Assembly (NCBI GenBank): GCA_030040175.1
Contig: JASHUF010000133.1
Location: 1 to 11,624, forward strand
DNA length: 11,624 nucleotides
Source: Acidobacteriaceae bacterium
GTDB lineage: Bacteria > Acidobacteriota > Terriglobia > Terriglobales > Acidobacteriaceae
Direction of reading: 5' to 3'
The notes below the pieces were generated by a model. The model did not search any database. It was given only the letters and a program-made list of their open reading frames with translations, and was not told the origin of the DNA. How positions within the stretch are numbered: the first letter of the stretch is position 1; every line of letters starts with the position of its first letter. Shown here one piece after another: positions 1 through 5,924 of this stretch. Both the position numbers and the translations under genes were made by a program.

Positions 1-93
1 CGCGCGCCTCCGCCGGCGCCGTGAACCTGCGTGCTTCACTCATGTGCTGTGCCCGCTGCCTCTGATCGCTTTTTATCCAACCTTACCTGCTCC

Positions 94-137
94 GTCATCC
101 TGAGCGACCGCAGCGCAGCGGAGGGAGTCGAAGGATT
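94..137. repeat. Dispersed intergenic repeat-like element
   Basis: This stretch reads, on the minus strand, as a tract beginning TCCTTCGACTCC and ending TCGCTCAGGATGAC. It contains an imperfect palindromic core in which CCGC and GCGG flank a GCGC centre. I recognise this type of tract as a recurrent intergenic element in acidobacterial and related genomes, but copy number cannot be judged from one window. No convincing protein is encoded across it. Only one copy is seen here, so the repeat call depends on recall. Confidence 0.4.
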
Positions 138-230
138 TGCCGTTGTTCCTTTTTTATCCATGAGAATCGCTTGTTCCATGCTCCGGCCTTGCGACTCCTT
201 TCTGTCGCCGATCCAGCACGAGATTGGGTG

Positions 231-297
231 CCCCAGGTCCCGAAACCGGGGCTCCCAGCGACAGGTTTTCGTCGCTGGGGTGGTTGGGGACCTGGGA
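231..297. repeat. Nested palindrome (outer and inner stems)
   Basis: Two perfect inverted repeats are nested. The outer arms are CCCAGGTCCC (232-241) and GGGACCTGGG (287-296). The inner arms are CCCAGCGAC (254-262) and GTCGCTGGG (271-279), with an 8-base loop. The element lies in gene-free DNA just beyond the 3' end of the Lgt-like gene. It could be a REP-type mobile palindrome or a processed RNA structure. It lacks the T-run of an intrinsic terminator on either strand. Confidence 0.5.
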
Positions 298-339
298 AAG
301 CACGAACCTACTTGGCGCCGCTTGCCCCGCCAACTCCGC

Positions 340-1125
340 TCACTCCGCTGCCTTCCGCTCCCACAGCACCGCCGCCCCAACCAGCACCATCCCCACGGCC
401 GCGATCTGCGGCCCATCGAGCGCCCCGTGCAGCACCAGGCCGCGTCCTTCGGGATCGCGCCAGATCTCCGTCAGGTAAATGGCCGCGCCTGCGCCCATCA
501 AAAACAACCCCGCCACATCGCCCTTGCGCCGCTGCCTGGGCAGCCAGACAAAAAGCGAAGCGGCCAGCAGAAAATAAGCGAGCCCCGCATACGCCTGCAC
601 CGGATGCAGCGGGATTCCCAGCGGCGTGCCGCTCCACAGGGCAGCCTGCGGGTCCCGGTACGTCACCGCCCAGGGCAGCCGCGGCCCGGCGGCCAATCCG
701 AACCCCGAACCCGCCAGCAGCGCGCCCATCTGTTCGAAGGCCAGTCCCAGCGCCAGCGGAGCGGCAAGCGCATCGGCCGTCGTGCGCAGGGGCATGCTGT
801 ACCGGCGCGCGTACCATCCCGCAACCCCCAGCCCCGCCGCCGCGCCCGCGCCCGCAAGCAGGGGATGATGCACCACGGCAACCGCGAGCGCCCACGCGGG
901 ATGCCGGCGCAGCGCGCTCCAGTTGGCCGCCACCAGCAGCAGCCGTTCCGCCGCAATCGCCGCGCACAGCGAAACCACGCACAGGTTCCACACGTGCGCC
1001 GCACTCACGCCCGCTGCGCGCGCCGTGCACTGCGCGGTCACCAGCGCCAGCAGCGCGCCCGCGGCCGCCATCACGCCATACGACGGGATGAGCATCGACC
1101 CGATGGCTAAGAAAACCGGATGCAC
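340..1125 (-). CDS. Lgt-family membrane protein, probable catalytically altered paralogue
   Basis: The 261-residue, strongly hydrophobic protein resembles prolipoprotein diacylglyceryl transferase (Lgt), which moves diacylglyceryl from phosphatidylglycerol to the lipobox cysteine of prelipoproteins. Family landmarks are the N-terminal MHP with SYG at 15-17, AERL at 59-62, GSGFG at 139-143 followed by PWAV at 151-154, HPVQ at 174-177, and EIWRDPE at 220-226. Alignment by eye to E. coli Lgt puts Q at the R143 position, A135 at N146, S140 at E151 and I216 at R239. The HGG loop holding H103 is not recognisable. Y26, G154 and E243 have counterparts (Y16, G143, E220). The start is GTG, chosen because MHP is the family's usual N-terminus; no Shine-Dalgarno is visible. 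Family membership is well supported, but canonical Lgt activity is doubtful, so no gene symbol is given. Confidence 0.8.
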   Translation of the reverse strand: MHPVFLAIGSMLIPSYGVMAAAGALLALVTAQCTARAAGVSAAHVWNLCVVSLCAAIAAERLLLVAANWSALRRHPAWALAVAVVHHPLLAGAGAAAGLGVAGWYARRYSMPLRTTADALAAPLALGLAFEQMGALLAGSGFGLAAGPRLPWAVTYRDPQAALWSGTPLGIPLHPVQAYAGLAYFLLAASLFVWLPRQRRKGDVAGLFLMGAGAAIYLTEIWRDPEGRGLVLHGALDGPQIAAVGMVLVGAAVLWERKAAE

Positions 1126-1555
1126 TTAAAGGAAATATACGCGATGCGTAGCAGGCATCCGCGCGCCCAATTCCGTGGTCGGCCTGGAGGAGCTTTGAAA
1201 GGCCACGGCTTCAGTCGTGCCGTAAGATCGCCAAACTTGCGGTAGGGCTTCAGCCCCTGCCGCATCGCGTTCTTTGCGAATCTCAGCTTAAATGAGGTTT
1301 TTCCGCAGCCTCTTCAGCCGGGCCGGGACACGCCGCAAAAGCCTGGACGGCTTTCCTGGATACTGCACAAGGAATGTCCTGCGCAACGCGCCGGAGGCGC
1401 AGCATTCGATAGCCCCGCGCTTCAGCGTGGGGAAAGCAGATTCCACAACTATCCTCCGGAGTCCCGGAGGGACGGCGCAGGCACATTTCTTATGCAGGGA
1501 TCAATAGCCCTTGGAGGAATACTCTCGCGCAAGCCGGACCGCTGCCCGCGCAGCA
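1126..1555. other. Gene-free interval rich in CTTCAG-core hairpins
   Basis: No credible gene is present. The interval holds a series of short imperfect palindromes around a CTTCAG core, at 1204-1222, 1240-1262 and 1413-1431, with a fourth copy of the core at 1312-1317. The third has arms CCCC...GGGG and CGC/GCG closing on a TTCA loop. They resemble REP-like dispersed intergenic elements. A further hairpin at 1541-1554, with GCTGC and GCAGC arms, lies just past the 3' end of the ncRNA candidate and could mark its termination or processing site, though no T-run follows it. Confidence 0.45.
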
Positions 1556-1755
1556 GAAAGTAGAAACCCGACCCGCTGGGCCGTGAGCAATGCGCCGGTG
1601 AACCCGTCCTAAGACGGTGGAGCTCCCCGCGGTTCATTAGGCATTCCGGACTGGCGGACACCGCACACAGAACCGATGGTCGAGTCGAGCCCCTGTTCAA
1701 TGAATGTAGGTTCAACCAGCGTTGACCACCCACCTGCTTTGCAGGCCGGTTTCTA
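1556..1755 (-). ncRNA. Structured ncRNA candidate, possibly 6S-like
   Basis: A near-consensus promoter fires into about 200 bases with no credible coding frame but extensive self-complementarity. The proposed RNA starts near 1754-1757. Its ends pair as AGAAACC (1754-1748) with GGTTTCT (1568-1562). Inside are hairpins CCTGC-AAA-GCAGG (1745-1733), TCAAC-GCTG-GTTGA (1725-1712) and GCGG-TGT-CCGC (1664-1654). An apical rod follows: AATGC (1645-1641) with GCATT (1593-1589), GAACC (1635-1631) with GGTTC (1604-1600), and CGTC (1616-1613) with GACG (1608-1605). Size, terminal pairing and a rod-like fold suit 6S RNA, the RNA that sequesters housekeeping RNA polymerase. The primary sequence alone does not let me assign it. 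A phylum-specific acidobacterial RNA is the main alternative. The RNA gene is reasonably supported; the 6S identity is a guess. Confidence 0.5.
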
Positions 1756-1761
1756 TTGCGG

Positions 1762-1790
1762 ATAGTAGGGGCAACTGCGGCAAATTGCAA
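1762..1790 (-). promoter_or_regulatory. Sigma70-type promoter for the ncRNA candidate
   Basis: Reading the minus strand, the -35 box TTGCAA (1790-1785) and the -10 box TACTAT (1767-1762) are separated by exactly 17 bases. Transcription would start at about 1754-1757, coinciding with the first base of the terminal stem of the ncRNA candidate. This is the clearest -35/-10 pair in the window. No credible start codon with a ribosome-binding site follows. Confidence 0.6.
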
Positions 1791-1941
1791 GTCTTGCCGA
1801 AAACCACCGTAATGTGCTACTGTCTTCGGCCCGCCGCGCGTGCGCTGCACCAGTGTGGCCATGTGCTCTCAGTTTCCCGGTCGTCCGCGCGTGAGCGCCG
1901 CAGCCGGCGCGGCAAACCCGCACCGCGGCATGGCAGGGGAA

Positions 1942-2628
1942 TCAGAAGCTGTAGTACAGCCCGCCCAGCGGTTCCGCCGTATGCGTATATTCGCCGGTCG
2001 GAGCATAAAAGGCGGAAAGGTTCGGAGCCTTGTAGACGTTGTCGCGGAACTGCGCCCGTATGCCGAAGTGGGAAACCACGGCCCAATCCAGCCCGCCGCC
2101 GAAGATGAACGCCGGCCTTACCACCGTCTGCACTTCATATGTGCTGTCGTCGGGCGAACTGATGAAAAACCCCAGGCCGCCCACGGCAAACGGCCGGATG
2201 CTGCCGACCTTCTTCGAAAACACATAATCCAATCCCACCTCGCTTGCCTTCACGGTCAGGGGTGTCTTTGGGTTGGCGCAGGTTAATTCGCAATTCGAGG
2301 GCGCCGGCGTCAGCGTCTGATTGGCAGGATTGTACGAATACGTAAATTCGAACCCCGCCAGCGGCCGGTCGATGAAGCGCAGCTCCAGCATCCCGCCCCC
2401 GGTATTCGTGGTGGTCTGCTGGGTGCCGTTACCCGTGGTCGATTCGTTCATGGCCTCATAGAAGCCCACGCCGATCGAAAACTGCGGTTCGTCTCCTGCC
2501 TTCGCCTGCGCCGGGGTTGCGGTGCCCGCCGGTGCCTGGCCGGTTCCACTCGTCTGCGCCGGGCACGCCGTGCCCAGCGCGGCAACTCCAACGGCAAAAA
2601 GAACGGCCTGCATCCACTTCGTTCGCAT
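1942..2628 (-). CDS. Outer-membrane beta-barrel protein
   Basis: The 228-residue protein begins with a short signal peptide: MRTK, a hydrophobic core, then CPAQ, probably cut after the alanine. A threonine/alanine/proline-rich linker follows, then alternating strands typical of small outer-membrane barrels. It ends in GLYYSF, an aromatic beta-signal of the kind recognised by the BAM machinery. A probable surface loop holds a cysteine pair (NCELTC). Three consecutive ATG codons lie at 2626-2634. The start at 2628 is chosen because GGAG (2638-2635) then sits six bases upstream; starting at 2634 would leave no spacing. The open frame extends further upstream, but that segment is charged and would bury the signal peptide. 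No substrate or specific function can be assigned. A cut at the lone upstream cysteine as a lipoprotein is less likely because the lipobox is poor. Confidence 0.75.
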   Translation of the reverse strand: MRTKWMQAVLFAVGVAALGTACPAQTSGTGQAPAGTATPAQAKAGDEPQFSIGVGFYEAMNESTTGNGTQQTTTNTGGGMLELRFIDRPLAGFEFTYSYNPANQTLTPAPSNCELTCANPKTPLTVKASEVGLDYVFSKKVGSIRPFAVGGLGFFISSPDDSTYEVQTVVRPAFIFGGGLDWAVVSHFGIRAQFRDNVYKAPNLSAFYAPTGEYTHTAEPLGGLYYSF

Positions 2629-2638
2629 CATCATCTCC

Positions 2639-3198
2639 GTCTTCGATTTGTCTGTCTCAGGTCCTTTTGCGAAAGGGTCTGGGTCGCGGCCTTCGCCCCC
2701 CGCTGCAGCCCCCGCGGAGCGGCGCATGCGCATCGGGACAAATTTGGCTCCTTCAGCATGATACATTCCGGCATTTCCGTGGCCTGCTATTCCGGCGCCC
2801 GCGGAACCTCCGTTCCAGGTTTGTTTTCCCCGTGTGCCGCTCTCCGTCTCTGCGGCCGGCTCAAGCCGCTAACCCTGACTCCCCCTGCCTTGCCGCGCCA
2901 TCGGCACACCTCGCGCCGTGGCGGCCAGCCTCCATAGCCCGGTCTCCGGCGCCGGCGTGAGTAGGTTTCGTGCGCGAGGAGCGGCATTGCCATAGACGCA
3001 GCCGCGGCCCCGGGGTTTGCGCAGAACACGGCTTCCCCCGCCGCCGGCGAACCCAGAAAATTTGCATGGCGCCAGCTCTCGTCCCGGCCGGACAACCCGC
3101 CTTCCTGTTTCTTCATCCAATCCGGTTGCGTCTGGCTTTTGGGATTTTGCGGGACCGGATAAACGCCGGCCTGGCCGGGGGTTCCGTAAAACGTGAGC
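2639..3198. other. Gene-free interval upstream of the barrel protein gene
   Basis: No recognisable gene was found on either strand. A minus-strand frame is open from about 3272 to 2787 and in its upstream half reads with a plausible composition (for example TWRVKLTFYG). It has no start codon until ATG 3116, no ribosome-binding site, and becomes arginine-rich and low-complexity downstream. It could be a decayed gene fragment. The part next to 2638 is presumably the 5' leader and promoter region of the barrel protein gene, but no clear -35/-10 pair is visible. Confidence 0.4.
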
Positions 3199-3224
3199 TT
3201 GACTCTCCAGGTTGACTCTTCAGG
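3199..3224. repeat. Tandem 13-bp direct repeat TTGACTCTYCAGG
   Basis: TTGACTCTCCAGG (3199-3211) is followed immediately by TTGACTCTTCAGG (3212-3224), with one mismatch. The repeat lies directly before the first terminator-like hairpin. Each copy opens with a -35-like TTGACT, but no -10 box lies at the right distance on the plus strand. A pair of binding sites for a dimeric regulator is one possible reading. Confidence 0.6.
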
Positions 3225-3226
3225 AG

Positions 3227-3271
3227 GGGCCGCGCGCCGGTCGTGAAAGCGGCAAAGCGGCCCTCATTTTT
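3227..3271 (+). terminator. Candidate intrinsic terminator (first of two)
   Basis: GGGCCGC (3227-3233) pairs with GCGGCCC (3257-3263), and a T-run at 3267-3271 follows after a short TCA. The 23-base loop contains a smaller GCCG/CGGC pairing. The geometry is weaker than the second hairpin because three bases separate the stem from the T-run. No plus-strand gene that it would terminate can be identified. Confidence 0.4.
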
Positions 3272-3302
3272 AAGCTCCCTCCCCCGCACTGCATGAGAGA
3301 AG

Positions 3303-3343
3303 CGCAGGGCGTAATGGCGCGACCATGGCGCCCTGCGTTTTTT
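3303..3343 (+). terminator. Strong intrinsic terminator
   Basis: CGCAGGGCG (3303-3311) pairs perfectly with CGCCCTGCG (3329-3337). An inner ATGG/CCAT stem (3314-3317 with 3323-3326) closes on CGCGA. Six T residues follow directly (3338-3343). This is a textbook Rho-independent terminator for plus-strand transcription. It sits about 200 bases before the isomerase gene with no recognisable plus-strand gene upstream. It may end a small RNA, act as an attenuator in a long leader, or insulate the isomerase gene from read-through. Confidence 0.75.
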
Positions 3344-3368
3344 GCGGCTGGGATCGCCGGACCAGTCT

Positions 3369-3499
3369 GCTGGCGGGCCGCAATGCGTCGATTGACCTGT
3401 TTCGCTCGCGTTTCTGCTCGCCGCCAGCCCTTAGCGGACGTCCCCCGTCCGTCTTCCCCAAAGCTTCGCGCCGGATGAGAGAATGAAAGCAGCATCCGG
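3369..3499 (+). promoter_or_regulatory. Inverted-repeat-rich leader of the isomerase gene
   Basis: Three perfect inverted repeats lie in order before the isomerase start: GCTGGCGG (3369-3376) with CCGCCAGC (3421-3428); CGGACG (3435-3440) with CGTCCG (3446-3451) on a 5-base loop; and CCGGATG (3471-3477) with CATCCGG (3493-3499). They could form a structured 5' leader, or the last could be an operator. No known riboswitch signature was recognised, and no confident promoter was found between the upstream terminator and the gene. Confidence 0.35.
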
Positions 3500-3541
3500 T
3501 TCAGTCGTGAAACGGGTCCCGGAGCGAGAGAACACCCGATC

Positions 3542-4363
3542 ATGCTGCGCGTACTGTCCACGCATCTGTTTCTGAACCATCGTCTTCACCCCGGCCTGCT
3601 GGAGATTGCCGGCCGTGCGGGCGCGCAGGCCGTGGAAATCTTCGCCGCGCGCCAGCACTTCGACTACACCAGCCGCGAGCACGTCGCCGAGCTCGCCGAG
3701 TGGTTTGCCTCCGAGCCGCTCACGCCCTTTTCCCTGCACGCGCCCATGTTTCCTGATCGCGAGATGGGCCGCGCCGGCGCCCCGGGCGTCAACCTCCTGC
3801 ACCCGGAAAAATCCCGCCGCATCGACGCCATGGATGAGATCAAGCGCGCCCTCGAAGCGGCCGAGCACATCCCCTTCCGCTATCTCGTCGTCCATCTGGG
3901 CGAGCGCAACGACGCCTGGTCGCCGCGCACCATCGAGTACGCGCACACGGCGCTCGAGCACCTCGGCGCCTTCGCCGGTCCGCTCGGCGTGCGCCTGCTG
4001 GTCGAAAACCTGCTCAGCGAGGCCACCACTCCCGAGCACCTCCTGCTCATCCTCGAACTCGGCCATTTGAACAACGTTGGCGTCTGCCTCGACCTCGGCC
4101 ACGCGCACATCACCGTCGGCATCGCTGAGGCTGTCGCCACCCTCGGCAATCGCATCCTCTCTGTCCACGCACACGACAACCACGGCCAGAAAGACGAGCA
4201 CCTCTGGCCCGGCGACGGCTCCATCGACTGGCCCGCCGCCGCCACGGCCCTCCGCTCGCTCGCCTCCCCGCCCGCCGCCGTGCTTGAGATCGGCTCGAAC
4301 TTCAACGACGCGCACAACGCCATCCAGGGCAAAATCGAGCAGGCCTTCGCCCAAGTCGCCTGA
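3542..4363 (+). CDS. Sugar phosphate isomerase/epimerase family TIM-barrel protein
   Basis: The 273-residue protein has the hallmarks of the xylose-isomerase-like TIM barrel family (AP endonuclease 2 / sugar phosphate isomerase-epimerase). Members usually bind a divalent metal and isomerise or epimerise a sugar or polyol, or, in the endonuclease IV branch, cut abasic DNA. Candidate metal and substrate ligands fall in the expected order: H66 (SLHAP), H118 (VVHLG), E155 (VEN), D184 and H187 (CLDLGHAH), H209, H211 and D212 (VHAHDN), and E249 (LEIG). The segment GDGSIDW (224-230) is characteristic of the isomerase branch, so an endonuclease role is less likely. There is no signal peptide, so it should be cytosolic. 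The ATG start gives a natural first strand (LRVLSTHLF), but no good ribosome-binding site lies at normal spacing; a GGAG sits about 20 bases upstream. No sugar-pathway neighbours narrow the substrate. Confidence 0.85.
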   Translation: MLRVLSTHLFLNHRLHPGLLEIAGRAGAQAVEIFAARQHFDYTSREHVAELAEWFASEPLTPFSLHAPMFPDREMGRAGAPGVNLLHPEKSRRIDAMDEIKRALEAAEHIPFRYLVVHLGERNDAWSPRTIEYAHTALEHLGAFAGPLGVRLLVENLLSEATTPEHLLLILELGHLNNVGVCLDLGHAHITVGIAEAVATLGNRILSVHAHDNHGQKDEHLWPGDGSIDWPAAATALRSLASPPAAVLEIGSNFNDAHNAIQGKIEQAFAQVA

Positions 4364-4611
4364 GCCCTTGCAGAAAATTTCTCTTTCCCGGCGCACCATG
4401 AACGCGAGGAGCCTTGTTGGTTGGGCAGGGAGATCCCACAGACCCCCTCCCCTGACAGCGTTTCTCCTCCGATTTCTTTGCAAGTCTATGAAAAAACTAT
4501 ACTTAGGAAGATAGCCGGGCGCCGCGCAGCCTGCAAACCTCGTAAAAACTCTGCACCACCCTGCAAAACCCGGAAAAGCGCTTTGGATCATCTTCGCCAG
4601 TACGCGGGATC
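4364..4611. other. Convergent intergenic interval with possible dispersed repeat
   Basis: This gap lies between the convergent isomerase gene and the small tail-anchored protein gene. From about 4425 to 4500 a C-rich tract (ACCCCCTCCCC) leads into a TTTGCAAGTC segment and an A-rich end. I associate that arrangement with a recurrent intergenic element in acidobacterial genomes, though this is recall rather than a comparison. No intrinsic terminator with a good stem and T-run was found for either flanking gene. Confidence 0.35.
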
Positions 4612-5076
4612 TCATTTCGGCCCAAACAGCCACAGCCGAAGCGCCACGACGCCGAGCAAGACGAGCACGATAGCGAATGCCGTGAGCCAGAGCTTGAGAA
4701 TGTCATGGGGTGGTCGGACTGAACTGTTAGGGTGAACCAGAGATGGGTCAGTGAGCACGGACAGATAGTGGTCGCCTTCGCTCAGCTTCTCCACTGCGGA
4801 ATCCCATGATTCCTCCTCTTCTGGGTTGTTCCCGTGATGATGGGCCGTGATCTTGCGAACCAGTCCGTCAATCTTTTGCTCGTAGGCGTCCTGATCGTAT
4901 TCTTCATCGAACTGCGCGCTCACTTGCGCCATATTGGGCAGTGTCCAATCGGTCTGGGAGAAATAGAGCATCTTCCGCTCGATTTCGCTCAGCGGCACGC
5001 CTTCCTCAGCGGCCGCGGCCGCGATTCGCTCGGCCAGATAATCTTTCGCCTGCTTGACGGTTGCGCACGCAGCCAT
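4612..5076 (-). CDS. Conserved-looking hypothetical protein with C-terminal membrane anchor
   Basis: I do not recognise this 154-residue protein. Residues 1-75 are mostly helical and charged, with a motif around LSEIERKMLYFSQTDW (29-44) that looks constrained. The middle (76-125) is acidic and proline-containing, with a histidine run HHH at 79-81. A single hydrophobic helix at about 128-150 ends in a short positively charged tail, suggesting a tail-anchored inner-membrane protein with its N-terminal domain in the cytoplasm. The ATG at 5076 has AAGG eight bases upstream. It starts 28 bases after the stop of the six-helix membrane protein gene on the same strand, so the two are probably one operon and may work together. 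No enzymatic motif is visible. Confidence 0.7.
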   Translation of the reverse strand: MAACATVKQAKDYLAERIAAAAAEEGVPLSEIERKMLYFSQTDWTLPNMAQVSAQFDEEYDQDAYEQKIDGLVRKITAHHHGNNPEEEESWDSAVEKLSEGDHYLSVLTDPSLVHPNSSVRPPHDILKLWLTAFAIVLVLLGVVALRLWLFGPK

Positions 5077-5104
5077 GTTCAGAGCCTTATCGCTGGTCCC
5101 GTTC

Positions 5105-5815
5105 TTACTCGACGATCACTTCCCCGGGCAGAATCGGCCGCGTGCGCGGCAGCACGCCGCGGCTGGCGAGCGTGCCCATGAGCGCGAGCGCGCCGGCAAA
5201 CACGATCAGCTTGACCAGGCTTCCCGTGCGCGTTTCGGGCAGCGCCTTCCACAGGACGAGCAGGAGCGTCTGCGCGGTGGTCACCGCCCAGACCGATCCG
5301 TAAAAATAGCGCCGCTCCGTGCCTTCGCCCTTGGTCGATCGGCCTACGCGCGGCAGTTGGCCCGCCGCGCCCAGGAGCAAAATGGCCGCGCACAGCGGAA
5401 AGTAGGCATCCCGGTAAATCTGCTTGAGATACCACTTGCCGGTGACGGCGGCGATCACCAGCCCGCTCAGATTGAGCAGCGCAAAGCTCAACACCGCGTT
5501 CCAGGCAAAGGTGTAGCAAACCTTGCGGTACGTGGGATTCGGTCTGTCCTCATCGAAGCGCAGGATGTACGGGCGCGGCTCCACGCCCGGCAGCTGCGCA
5601 GAGAGGCCGGCGATGCCGGTGCCCAGCAGCACGATCGCGAGCCAGATCGAGTTGCCACGGCTGAATCCGTGCGCGAACAGGCTGAAGGTCAGCGGTCCGG
5701 GCAGCAAAAAGAAGACCCAGATCCAGATGGGCCAGTGGGCAAGCCGGTAGTAGGGCTTGTTGCGCTCGCGCATCTTGCGCTGATGGGCGTATTCAACCTT
5801 TCCGCTGTACTGCAT
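5105..5815 (-). CDS. Hypothetical six-helix integral membrane protein
   Basis: I do not recognise a family for this 236-residue protein. About six hydrophobic helices can be seen, near 27-50, 55-76, 100-126, 138-156, 174-192 and 199-222. The N-terminus is basic and tyrosine-rich and the C-terminal tail PRTRPILPGEVIVE is short. The charged loop at 77-99 (RFDEDRPNPTYRK) is the most distinctive soluble segment. The open frame continues far upstream, but that part is antisense to the hydrolase gene and has no transmembrane character, so ATG 5815 is taken as the start; the ribosome-binding site there is weak. The downstream tail-anchored protein gene follows after 28 bases, suggesting co-transcription. 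The promoter presumably lies in the 109-bp divergent gap shared with the hydrolase gene. Confidence 0.65.
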   Translation of the reverse strand: MQYSGKVEYAHQRKMRERNKPYYRLAHWPIWIWVFFLLPGPLTFSLFAHGFSRGNSIWLAIVLLGTGIAGLSAQLPGVEPRPYILRFDEDRPNPTYRKVCYTFAWNAVLSFALLNLSGLVIAAVTGKWYLKQIYRDAYFPLCAAILLLGAAGQLPRVGRSTKGEGTERRYFYGSVWAVTTAQTLLLVLWKALPETRTGSLVKLIVFAGALALMGTLASRGVLPRTRPILPGEVIVE

Positions 5816-5924
5816 CACGAGTGAGTCTCGCAAAGCGGGTGCGCGCGCGTCAAACGCGGCCGCCGCGCACCGTGATAGACTCCGCTTGCGCTGGACACCG
5901 GTTCGAATACGGAGGGAATGGTCG

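Larger units (their letters stand above)
1..339. other. Gene-free interval with repeat elements
   Basis: No open frame here has a recognisable domain or a credible start. The long frames that cross it are shadows of the Lgt-like gene or run through the two repeat-like elements listed separately. The DNA before about position 60 may belong to the 3' flank of a gene outside the window, but no coding signal is visible in it. Confidence 0.5.

Noticed and set aside
31..1110. Long plus-strand frame of 359 codons opposite the Lgt-like gene
   Set aside because: The translation is arginine, proline and histidine rich, as expected for an antisense shadow in GC-rich DNA, while the minus strand encodes a coherent membrane protein.
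1556..1755. RNase P RNA or tmRNA at the ncRNA locus
   Set aside because: The stretch is too short for either, has no GAGGAAAGTCC core of RNase P, and no tRNA-like ends or tag-peptide frame of tmRNA.
1449..1862. Minus-strand open frame of 137 codons across the ncRNA candidate
   Set aside because: Its start lies upstream of the strong promoter, it has no ribosome-binding site, and its composition shows no domain or membrane character. RNA structure explains the region better.
2970..3215. Plus-strand frame of 81 codons ending just before the tandem terminators
   Set aside because: Its position before a terminator is suggestive, but it lacks a ribosome-binding site, its first third is arginine-rich, and no family is recognisable.
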